The notes below the pieces were generated by a model. The model did no database searches, was not told where the DNA came from, and saw only the letters and a list, made by a program, of their open reading frames with translations. From Helicobacteraceae bacterium (GTDB lineage Bacteria > Campylobacterota > Campylobacteria > Campylobacterales > Helicobacteraceae): a DNA stretch of 24,160 nt. Positions 1 through 6,777 of this stretch are shown here, in pieces; position 1 is the first letter of the stretch, and each line of letters starts with the position of its first letter. The stretch spans positions 1-24,160 of the forward strand of contig JARHYY010000098.1 in assembly GCA_029258405.1 (NCBI GenBank), read 5' to 3'. The position numbers were made by a program, and so were the translations under genes.

Positions 1-21
1 TTTTATCACTTTTAGACTCAA

Positions 22-35
22 ATCTCTTAAGAGAT
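22..35. repeat. 14-base perfect palindrome
   Basis: ATCTCTTAAGAGAT reads the same on both strands. It lies just outside the left repeat and is not found beside the right copy. It could be an operator-like site or chance in AT-rich DNA; nothing else supports a function. Confidence 0.35.
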
Positions 36-38
36 AAA

Positions 39-132
39 GTAAGTAATTAACCTCTATAAAAGATTCTTTGTTTATTGTATTAAATAAAATGATATATCTT
101 ATGAGATACATGAATATTACATATGGCAAGCT
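39..132 (+). repeat. Left copy of a long inverted repeat
   Basis: The reverse complement of 24063-24138 aligns here over 72 columns with three mismatches (position 51 and positions 125-126) and two gaps. The left copy carries 22 extra bases at 76-97, and the right copy has four extra bases (TATA) inside the CTCTATAAAAG block. Conserved blocks include GTAAGTAATTAA, ATTCTTTGTTTAT and CTTATGAGATACATGAATA. There is no coding potential. It is probably a dispersed intergenic repeat of this genome, and the two copies could act as recombination partners. Confidence 0.8.
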
Positions 133-247
133 CTGTGCTCTGAAAGCTTGCATGGTTTGAGATAAGGGAAAACTTGGAGATAACTTCAAAGGGTTAGGTA
201 TTGCTAAAAAAACGACTATTATCAAAACTTGTACTTAAAATACAATA

Positions 248-256
248 TGATATACT
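248..256 (+). promoter_or_regulatory. Extended -10 promoter of the 286 gene
   Basis: TGA followed by TATACT (251-256) fits the extended -10 of the Helicobacter vegetative sigma factor. Transcription would start near 262-264, giving a leader of about 22 bases that includes AAAGG (275-279), six bases before the ATG at 286. No conserved -35 is expected in this group. Confidence 0.5.
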
Positions 257-285
257 TTAAATAGCATTAAAATAAAAGGCATATA

Positions 286-1698
286 ATGAGCATCAAAATA
301 AGCTACCGCAGAATAGAAGATAATGAGCTATTATTCACACAACCAACACAAACCCCAATAACTAAACTCAAAGAATTTTGGAATGATAGTGATGAGGAAT
401 ATGAAAAATGGCTTATAAAGCATGAAATACAATGGAAATACGAACAAAATGCAGAATACATAAAAAACCATATAGAGAAAATAATCAACAAAATTGCTAT
501 CAAACTCAAACAAGATTTCGCCTCATTTGATATAAAGCTCTATGATTCTTTTGAATATATTAATAGAAGCAATATATCAACAACATATTTTCAACAAATT
601 GATTTTTCTCTCAAAGATACTGAAAATACGCTAAAAGAGGTATTTAAAAATATCATCAAAACAATTCCAACAAGAAGTTTCTTTGATATACGAGATATAC
701 AAGAAGATCATTGCATTATTCAATATATGCGAATAGGTATGAATTATGAATACGATAAGTATAGATGCAAAACTTCAAAAGAAGTATTGAGCATTAAAGA
801 GAGTTCAAGGGGGCAAGACATAAACTATATTATGGCTGGCATTATTTTTGAATGTGCTGAAAAGCTCCCTGAAGATACTCTTTTCTTCTTTGAAAACCCA
901 AATAGTAAAGATCACAATATAGAAATAAAAGTAAAAGAAATTATAGATTCACATAGAATAATAGCAGAAAAATTATATGCACAAAAAATGAGAAAGCCAC
1001 AAAGCCAAAAACCAGAATCTCTCATACAACATATAGAACAATGTAGAGAAGATTTTGTTATATTTGACAGCAATAATCTCATAGAAGAATACAAGAAATA
1101 CCGCTATTCGCAAATAAAGGAAGATATGCACTTTATTCAAAAATACAAAGAAGAGGCGTATAGCTTTCTTAAAGAATGCCTTATAAACAATATCCCTATC
1201 AAACAAGCGTTAAATATGTGCAAGCAAAAATTTAGAGAAGATTGCATTGTTGATATAGCTTCCTTAATGCTTTCACAAGATGTAATACAATCACTAAGAA
1301 AAGATGAAGAAATACACAATTTAATAGAAAAAGCAAACGATGAACAAAAAAAATATATTAAAGAAATAGAAAAAATAAATAATGAAAAACTAAGGATTGA
1401 AGAACAACTAGAACATACATTACTTGAAAAAGATAAACTTGAAAAAGACATGTTAGAGATTACAAATATGGTTGAAGAAGCAAAAAAAGAATGGGAGCAA
1501 CAAGAAAAAGAACATGAGGAACAAGAAACTCGTTTTTTGCAATATAAAACCGAAATTGAAAAATTTAAAACAACATTAAAGGAAGAATTTGATATTTTAA
1601 AACAAGAATACAAACTTATTCAAAAAGAACTTGAGTTAAAAAACGAATATATCACAGATATTAAAAAAACATTAGCACTAAAAGAACAGAATACATGA
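286..1698 (+). CDS. Unknown protein with long C-terminal coiled coil
   Basis: I do not recognise this 470-residue protein. It has no signal peptide or membrane segment, so it is probably cytosolic. Residues 1 to about 340 are mixed alpha/beta-looking sequence. From about residue 340 to the end it is an almost unbroken run of Lys, Glu, Gln and Ile heptads typical of a coiled coil. The ATG has an AAAGG ribosome site and an extended -10 just upstream. It is followed after 49 bases by a second Lys/Glu-rich gene on the same strand, so the two probably form an operon. Base composition is clearly more AT-rich than in the housekeeping genes of the window, suggesting acquired DNA. After the TGA stop the frame stays open for 25 more Lys/Asn-rich codons up to a TAA at 1774-1776, overlapping the next gene. 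Function is unknown; a plasmid- or island-borne structural or DNA-associated role is only a guess. Confidence 0.7.
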   Translation: MSIKISYRRIEDNELLFTQPTQTPITKLKEFWNDSDEEYEKWLIKHEIQWKYEQNAEYIKNHIEKIINKIAIKLKQDFASFDIKLYDSFEYINRSNISTTYFQQIDFSLKDTENTLKEVFKNIIKTIPTRSFFDIRDIQEDHCIIQYMRIGMNYEYDKYRCKTSKEVLSIKESSRGQDINYIMAGIIFECAEKLPEDTLFFFENPNSKDHNIEIKVKEIIDSHRIIAEKLYAQKMRKPQSQKPESLIQHIEQCREDFVIFDSNNLIEEYKKYRYSQIKEDMHFIQKYKEEAYSFLKECLINNIPIKQALNMCKQKFREDCIVDIASLMLSQDVIQSLRKDEEIHNLIEKANDEQKKYIKEIEKINNEKLRIEEQLEHTLLEKDKLEKDMLEITNMVEEAKKEWEQQEKEHEEQETRFLQYKTEIEKFKTTLKEEFDILKQEYKLIQKELELKNEYITDIKKTLALKEQNT

Positions 1699-1747
1699 AG
1701 CAAAAACAAAAAAGAACTTAAAAACATTATAAAAGAAAACAGATCAG

Positions 1748-2719
1748 ATGATTCAAAACAAACCACGAGATATTAACTCCTCTAGTCTTTTAAGAGAACT
1801 TGAGTATGCACGATTCATATTGAACAACAGAGAAGAAGAAAAACTCATAGATACTTATTCAAAAGAAGTAGTCAAAAAAAGACATAATCCAAATAGAACA
1901 TATACAGGTGCAAAAAATCTCAAAAGACTAACATTAAACCTCATAAAACGCAACAAGCAAAAAGATGACAGCATCAAAACAGTGAATCTCTGGTGCAGAA
2001 ATATGCCTTTATATAGTGCAAACATCATAAAAGCATTTATGCACGAAGTGCAAAATGAACTAAGAAAAATTAATGCCATAGGTGTATTAGAACTCCATCC
2101 ACAAGATATAGAAGTTAATTCACCCCATATACAATTTGTAGGCACAAAAGCAGAAGAGGTAGAAGATTTAATAGCTAAAATACTTGTCAAAAAAGGTTAT
2201 GAAATCAACTATGCTGAAGCAGTAGGAAGAAAAGATGCTAAAGAAAAAGAATACTACAAACAAATAAGCCAGCAAATACAAGAAGAAGAACAAGTTATAA
2301 GAAAATCAGGAATGCTTAAAACAGAAACACAGCAACTTACAAAAAAAATACAACAAGATAAAAGAGAATCCTTAGAACAAACACTAAAAAGAACAATAGA
2401 TAGCCTTAGAATATTTATCGATAAACAAAAAAAACAGCCCATTGAGGAACAGACAATAACAACACAAAAAACAAAAGAAATATTCAGAGACTTTTGCCAT
2501 ACTAAAAAAGAAAAAAGAAAAGAAAAAACTACCCTCAAAAGTTTAGAAACAATATCTAAAGACTTCCTAGAATTTTTTACAAACACTATTGATAGAACTT
2601 CATCACAAATTCAAAAAATACAAACTTTACAAGAAGAGAACTTCGATAATATCTTAAAAAGTTTTGAAGAAAAAGAAAGAGAATTTGATGCAATAATTAA
2701 AAAGAAGAATGACGAGTAA
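1748..2719 (+). CDS. Unknown protein, possible HUH/HUQ-like N-terminal region
   Basis: This 323-residue protein is not firmly recognised. It is very rich in Lys, Glu, Gln and Thr. Residues about 83-132 suggest a strand (TVNLWCRNMP), a helix, a second strand (GVLELHPQD) and then SPHIQFVG. That order, ending in His-hydrophobic-Gln, recalls the HUH/HUQ motif of rolling-circle Rep and relaxase nucleases. Tyr residues follow at YEINY and KEYYKQ, where a catalytic Tyr would be expected. The resemblance is weak and the spacing is not canonical. The C-terminal half (about 175-323) is helical or coiled coil with a basic stretch KKEKRKEKTT. The ribosome site is poor, so translation may be coupled to the gene 49 bases upstream. 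The following gene converges on it. Function remains open; a replication or mobilisation remnant is one possibility. Confidence 0.65.
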   Translation: MIQNKPRDINSSSLLRELEYARFILNNREEEKLIDTYSKEVVKKRHNPNRTYTGAKNLKRLTLNLIKRNKQKDDSIKTVNLWCRNMPLYSANIIKAFMHEVQNELRKINAIGVLELHPQDIEVNSPHIQFVGTKAEEVEDLIAKILVKKGYEINYAEAVGRKDAKEKEYYKQISQQIQEEEQVIRKSGMLKTETQQLTKKIQQDKRESLEQTLKRTIDSLRIFIDKQKKQPIEEQTITTQKTKEIFRDFCHTKKEKRKEKTTLKSLETISKDFLEFFTNTIDRTSSQIQKIQTLQEENFDNILKSFEEKEREFDAIIKKKNDE

Positions 2720-2793
2720 TGATGTACATTTATTATAAATTTATAAATATATAATACTTAGTTATATATTTCGATACAAAAATAATTTTTTGG

Positions 2794-3633
2794 TTAGTTT
2801 TTCATAGATTCTTCATAGATTTTTCCGCCAACTTGTGATTTACAAAAAGCGATAAAATGATTGTTTCTTGTATCTGCTTTGTTGTAAATTAAAGCTTGCT
2901 TTGTTTTATAATCAATCATTTCTCCCCCTGATTCGCTTAAAATAATATCTCCCGCAGCAGTATCCCATTCTCTTGTGCCATTAAATCGCACATACAAATC
3001 TGCATCTCCTTCAGCAACAGAACAAATTTTTAACGAAGAACCTCTTACAATTCTTTTGAGCTTATATTTCTCAAAAAAACGATGCGTAGCTTCAGAGCTA
3101 TTATATACAGAATCACAACCAACCAATTCTTTTTCTTGTATATTCCTTGCTCCTGTAATTTTTTGTGCATGCTCCATAAGCCATTGTGCATCAATACAAT
3201 ACATATATTCTTCAATGGATTCTATTATTCTATATGCACCATAATTTTTTAATGCACAATAAAAGCGATATAAAGCTGGGGCATAAATAACCCCAAGTAT
3301 AGGTGTATTCCTATGAATTAATGCAATATTTACAGTAAAGCCTGTGTTATGGGCAAGAAAATCTTTAGTTCCATCAAGAGGATCAATAAGCCAAAAATAC
3401 TCCAAATCTTTTCGTATCTCATATTCAAGTATATGCTCTTCAGAACAAATAGGATAGGGGCTTATAGCAGATAGTGCATCACAAATAAAATAATGAGAAG
3501 CCATATCCGCCTTTGTTACAGGAGTTTTATCATCTTTAAACTCAAATTCATTACAGCCATAATATTCCATAATCTTTTTGCCCGCCATAATGGCTATACA
3601 TCCAACATCAAAAAGCAAATGCTGATTTATCAT
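2794..3633 (-). CDS. cysQ: CysQ/inositol-monophosphatase family 3'-phosphatase
   Basis: This is a 279-residue metal-dependent phosphatase of the FIG superfamily. Metal ligands are visible: Glu-Glu in SEE (65-66), the WLIDPLDGTKDF motif with Asp84 and Asp87, and the second motif EWDTAAGD with Asp224. CysQ enzymes remove the 3'-phosphate of adenosine 3',5'-bisphosphate; related enzymes act on inositol phosphates. The ATG lies two bases after the stop of the nucleotidyltransferase gene, and its GGAG ribosome site overlaps that stop, so the two are translated together. No sulfate-assimilation gene is in the window. In Campylobacter the corresponding position behind Cj1417-Cj1416 is held by a CysC-like kinase that adds a 3'-phosphate to CDP-amidate. 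I therefore infer that this enzyme may clear the 3'-phosphorylated cytidine nucleotide left after phosphoramidate transfer. Plain PAP phosphatase activity is the alternative. Confidence 0.85.
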   Translation of the reverse strand: MINQHLLFDVGCIAIMAGKKIMEYYGCNEFEFKDDKTPVTKADMASHYFICDALSAISPYPICSEEHILEYEIRKDLEYFWLIDPLDGTKDFLAHNTGFTVNIALIHRNTPILGVIYAPALYRFYCALKNYGAYRIIESIEEYMYCIDAQWLMEHAQKITGARNIQEKELVGCDSVYNSSEATHRFFEKYKLKRIVRGSSLKICSVAEGDADLYVRFNGTREWDTAAGDIILSESGGEMIDYKTKQALIYNKADTRNNHFIAFCKSQVGGKIYEESMKN

Positions 3634-3635
3634 AA

Positions 3636-4403
3636 CTACTCCAAATGTAAAGCAATATCTAAATCACTTTTCATATCAATTTCATGCCAACCGCCATTTA
3701 TAAATACTGCTTTTGCATTGCAAAAGCAATCAATCAAGCTTTGCAAAAAACTTGTCATATACATATTGTCAAAATCTTTTCCATCATATAAAATTTGTCT
3801 CTCTAAAGAATCATAATGCGTAAGTACATCTTTTAAAAATAGAGATGAAAAGCAAAAGAGCCCCATATATTGAGCCTGTATATCTTTATATGTTGTTGGC
3901 TTTTTTCCGAGCTCTATTATATAACCATTATCAACTTTTAATGTTTCTGCATCGCTAAGTGGATCATCAAAACGCTTGCACCAGAGCTCTTTCCAATCTC
4001 TATCGACTGCAATTTTAAAATCTGCTTTTTCGTGTAGCAATTTTTTAAGAATTTTCGAGCTATAAATAATATCAGCATAGGATACTAATACATCTTCATT
4101 ATCTTTAATAGCAGATTCTAAAAAATCTCTTGCACAAAAAAATGTATAAACCATATTCGTTTCATTGAATCTTTGATTCTCAAACACAGTTTCTATATTA
4201 AAATTTGTTTTAACATAAGCTCTTAGCACATCAATTAAATAACCACCTACAATAGCAATATCTTTTATGCCCTCACCTCTTAGGGCAGATATAATATAAT
4301 CAATAATTTTTTTTCCCTGAAATTCAATCATACATTTAGGAACATCTTGTGTCAAAGGCATCAAGCGAGAACCAAGCCCAGCAGCAAGTATTAATGCTTT
4401 CAT
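3636..4403 (-). CDS. Nucleotidyltransferase, phosphoglutamine cytidylyltransferase-like
   Basis: This 255-residue protein has the Rossmann-like NTP-transferase fold. The N-terminal pyrophosphorylase signature LAAGLGSRLMPLT followed by PKCM is at residues 6-25, and a metal-binding Asp is likely in SYADIIY near residue 112. NETNMVYTF recalls LicC-type choline-phosphate cytidylyltransferases. Size and sequence style match, as I recall them, Campylobacter Cj1416, which makes CDP-L-glutamine from CTP and phospho-L-glutamine in capsule O-methyl phosphoramidate synthesis. The gene starts inside the end of the amidohydrolase gene (ATGA overlap, AAGGA ribosome site) and is followed two bases later by cysQ. 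The same order, Cj1417-like then Cj1416-like, occurs in Campylobacter. The family is certain. The exact substrate is inferred from this pairing; a sugar- or choline-phosphate nucleotidyltransferase is the alternative. Confidence 0.85.
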   Translation of the reverse strand: MKALILAAGLGSRLMPLTQDVPKCMIEFQGKKIIDYIISALRGEGIKDIAIVGGYLIDVLRAYVKTNFNIETVFENQRFNETNMVYTFFCARDFLESAIKDNEDVLVSYADIIYSSKILKKLLHEKADFKIAVDRDWKELWCKRFDDPLSDAETLKVDNGYIIELGKKPTTYKDIQAQYMGLFCFSSLFLKDVLTHYDSLERQILYDGKDFDNMYMTSFLQSLIDCFCNAKAVFINGGWHEIDMKSDLDIALHLE

Positions 4404-5032
4404 ATTTTATCCTTTTTTAGAGCATTTATAAATTCATCAAGAATCATGCAACTGCTTACAGAATGCTCAAGCTCTCTTTCAATATGCCAAAGCATTCCAA
4501 AAATAGGCATGCTTTTATGCCTAAAGGCTTCAATGCTCTTATCATCAGCAAAGGCTATGGGGCATAATTCATCAGCAAGTGTATAAATAGCATAATTATG
4601 AAAAGAATTTACATAATCTTTATAAGAAATTTCATTTTCTTTCTGCACACTTATATAATGCTCTCCAACATGTCCGCTACAAGAATCAAGCAAGCTCCCA
4701 AAATAAGAAGCAATACATTGCGCACCCCTGCATACTCCAAGCAAGGGCATTTGATGTGCAATAGCATATTTTATAATAGCATATTCATAATCATCTCGCC
4801 TACAAGAAAGCTCATGTGGATTGAGCATGGCTAAATCATTCCCCCCACTAAAAATAACACCACTTAAAAAAGGAGCATAATGTGCAAACTCTATACTATA
4901 ACTTAAAGGAACAGGAATAAAACCAGATAATATTTTCGTGAATACCATACCCCATTGCATACTTAAACATTCTCTTGTTTCCTTGTAAGTCGTATGCTCT
5001 ACTAGTCGCTGTGTTATACCTATAAATTGCAC
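4400..5032 (-). CDS. Class I glutamine amidotransferase-like hydrolase, Cj1417-like
   Basis: This is a 210-residue member of the peptidase C26/gamma-glutamyl hydrolase group. Visible features are the oxyanion strand VIFSGGNDL, the nucleophile elbow LLGVCRGAQ with Cys101, and LWHIERE supplying His183 and Glu185 of the triad. I choose the GTG at 5032, giving VQFIGITQRL, because GAGG sits five bases before it; an in-frame GTG at 5038 overlaps that site. The gene follows the small membrane-protein gene by a few bases and overlaps the nucleotidyltransferase gene by four. In Campylobacter, Cj1417 hydrolyses CDP-L-glutamine to cytidine diphosphoramidate and glutamate, and it lies directly before the cytidylyltransferase gene, as here. 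That function is inferred from family plus gene order. A general gamma-glutamyl-GABA hydrolase would be the fallback. Confidence 0.82.
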   Translation of the reverse strand: MQFIGITQRLVEHTTYKETRECLSMQWGMVFTKILSGFIPVPLSYSIEFAHYAPFLSGVIFSGGNDLAMLNPHELSCRRDDYEYAIIKYAIAHQMPLLGVCRGAQCIASYFGSLLDSCSGHVGEHYISVQKENEISYKDYVNSFHNYAIYTLADELCPIAFADDKSIEAFRHKSMPIFGMLWHIERELEHSVSSCMILDEFINALKKDKI

Positions 5033-5039
5033 GAGCACC

Positions 5040-5249
5040 TCATTGCAATGATTCTATTTTCTGCACCCTCTGCTCTAGCATATCAAGCTGTTTTTTAATA
5101 GAAACAGAAGCAGCAATCTGATTAAGTATAACCCAAATAGCTATCATTCCAATTATAACCATCACAAGCAAAGCACACAGAGAAATTTTAATAGCTCTTT
5201 TTGACTGATGTATAGATTCATTATTATTTTCAGTATTTTGAATAGCCAT
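5040..5249 (-). CDS. Small single-span membrane protein
   Basis: This 69-residue protein has a hydrophilic N-terminus (about 1-22) and one strong membrane segment (about 23-49, KISLCALLVMVIIGMIAIWV). The C-terminal tail, QLDMLEQRVQKIESLQ, is a short coiled coil. The ATG is preceded by GGAG and lies one base from the end of the ABC permease gene. Its TGA is just before the amidohydrolase start, and the GAGG for that gene overlaps this stop. It is probably an inner-membrane protein with the coiled coil outside or in the cytosol; orientation is not decided. I do not recognise a family. Position suggests a role with the ABC transporter, but this is not shown. Confidence 0.7.
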   Translation of the reverse strand: MAIQNTENNNESIHQSKRAIKISLCALLVMVIIGMIAIWVILNQIAASVSIKKQLDMLEQRVQKIESLQ

Positions 5250-5250
5250 A

Positions 5251-6060
5251 TCATCGCTCCTTTAAATAGAAGTATCTTGCCAATAATAAAAAGATAAAAG
5301 ATAATGCAGCAATTATAATAATAGTTGCACTTGTAGTCAAATTAAAATAAAATGAGCAAAAGAGCCCAAGAACTAAAAAAATAAAAGCCAACAAAACACT
5401 GCAAATTATAACAGCACATAAAGAAGAAAACATAACTTCAGCCATATAAGCAGGAATACTAAAAAGAGCAATAAGCAAAATAAGTCCCACAGATCGCATG
5501 CTTACTACTATTCCAAAAGCAATAAAGAGCAAGAGACAAATACTCATATTTTTTATTGGGATACCCTTAATGGATGTAAAAGCACTATCATAAGAAATAC
5601 TCATTATTTCATAATAATATAGACATACAAAACATACAAGAATAATATCATAGATTAAAAGTATCCATAAATCCATTGAGCCCACAGCAACTAATGCCCC
5701 AAAGAGATAGCTCATAAGCTCATCTTGATAGCCCGGAGATAAATCAGCAAATAAAATACCAATTGCCATTCCAACAGCCCAAATAACACCCATGCTTACA
5801 TCAACCCGCTCTCTATCCTTAAGCATCAAATAACCCATCAAAAGAGCAATGAAAGCAACAAAAAAAGACGCACCAAGCAAAATAGGAAAGCCAAAAAAAA
5901 ACGCAATTCCTACCCCACCATAAGCACTATGAGCTATCCCCCCCGCTAAAAACAAGGTGCGATTAGCTACACATATTGCTCCAATAATCCCGCTACATAT
6001 AGCCACCAACAATGAAGCAATAAGGGCATTATGCATAAATGTATATTGAAAAAATTCCAT
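5251..6060 (-). CDS. ABC-3 family metal transporter permease (ZnuB/MntB type)
   Basis: This 269-residue protein has seven to nine hydrophobic segments and the marks of the ABC-3 family that imports Zn, Mn or Fe. These include the early segment FLAGGIAHSAYGGVGIAFFF and the VSMRSVGLILLIALFSIPA block that contacts the ATPase. The start codon follows the ATPase stop directly (TAA then ATG), so the two are translationally linked. No periplasmic metal-binding protein gene is in the window, so it must be elsewhere or the NlpC lipoprotein gene upstream marks a different role. The coding strand contains a G7 run (5938-5944) and a T9 run (5893-5901), both near the N-terminus. The metal carried cannot be told from this sequence. 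Confidence 0.85.
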   Translation of the reverse strand: MEFFQYTFMHNALIASLLVAICSGIIGAICVANRTLFLAGGIAHSAYGGVGIAFFFGFPILLGASFFVAFIALLMGYLMLKDRERVDVSMGVIWAVGMAIGILFADLSPGYQDELMSYLFGALVAVGSMDLWILLIYDIILVCFVCLYYYEIMSISYDSAFTSIKGIPIKNMSICLLLFIAFGIVVSMRSVGLILLIALFSIPAYMAEVMFSSLCAVIICSVLLAFIFLVLGLFCSFYFNLTTSATIIIIAALSFIFLLLARYFYLKER

Positions 6061-6777
6061 TTATTTATCCATACAGAAACGATGTGAATTAAAAGCTTCA
6101 AAAAATTCCACTTCACAATAATGCTCTCCCTTAGGCAAACTATTACTCTTGTTAAGAGAGTGCATAAATGATTCTTTTCGCACATACAAAGCATTATGAG
6201 CATAACTCAAAATACTGCTATCATGGCTCACTACCATCACAGCAGAATGAGAAGCATATTCTTTAAGCAAAGAATAAATATCATTTTGTGTCTTGGCATC
6301 AACACTTGCTGTAGGTTCATCAAGGACTAATAAAGAAGGTTTTGCACACAGAGCCCGAGCAATCAACACTCTTTGTCTTTGTCCTCCACTTAAACCACCA
6401 ATTGAATGAGAAGCAAGATGAGCAATTCCTAAAGTTTCCATAATCTCTAAAGCTTGTTTTTTGTGCTTATAAAGGCGATTGCCAAACAATTTAACCTCTA
6501 AAAAGCCCATAAGCACAACATCAAGAGCATTAATTACAAAATTCTTGTTTAAAGAAGTTTCTTGAGGTACATAGCCTACTTTGCAAGCATTATCAAAATG
6601 CAATTTTCCATCTGAAGGCTTCAATAAACCAACAACAATTTTACATAAAGTGCTTTTGCCTCCACCATTTGGTCCAATAACAGCCAAAAAATCCTTATCA
6701 TGTAACATGAAATTAATATTTTCAAGTACACGCTCATTCTTATAAGAAAAGCAAATATTTTCACATTTTAAAATCAT
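6061..6777 (-). CDS. ABC transporter ATPase, metal-import type (ZnuC-like)
   Basis: This is a 238-residue cytosolic ATPase subunit. In order it has Walker A GPNGGGKS (35-42), the Q-loop Gln72 in YVPQE, signature LSGGQRQR (about 129-136), Walker B LLVLDEPTAS (149-158) and the H-loop His in VVSHD (about 185). Length and the YVPQE loop fit ATPases partnered with ABC-3 permeases, and such a permease gene follows at once. The ATG overlaps the stop of the lipoprotein gene by one base. The last 40 residues form a variable tail. It energises uptake of a divalent metal; which metal is not determined. Confidence 0.88.
   Translation of the reverse strand: MILKCENICFSYKNERVLENINFMLHDKDFLAVIGPNGGGKSTLCKIVVGLLKPSDGKLHFDNACKVGYVPQETSLNKNFVINALDVVLMGFLEVKLFGNRLYKHKKQALEIMETLGIAHLASHSIGGLSGGQRQRVLIARALCAKPSLLVLDEPTASVDAKTQNDIYSLLKEYASHSAVMVVSHDSSILSYAHNALYVRKESFMHSLNKSNSLPKGEHYCEVEFFEAFNSHRFCMDK

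Larger units (their letters stand above)
1..285. other. Non-coding left flank with repeat and hairpins
   Basis: No gene is visible here. The stretch holds a perfect 14-base palindrome (22-35), a 94-base repeat copy (39-132) that recurs inverted at the other end of the window, and an imperfect hairpin (about 123-153) formed by GCAAGCT and AGCTTGC with a 12-base loop. A likely promoter for the gene at 286 lies at its right edge. The DNA is very AT-rich and resembles the non-coding stretch at the right end of the window. Confidence 0.6.

Noticed and set aside
303..2586. Long open frames on the minus strand opposite the two left-end genes
   Set aside because: Their translations are Ser-, Phe- and Cys-rich low-complexity sequence, which is the mirror of Lys/Glu codons; no ribosome site or recognised motif.
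2720..2793. Terminator between the left gene pair and cysQ
   Set aside because: Only AT-rich palindromic sequence such as TATAAATTTATA; no GC stem with a U-run on either strand.
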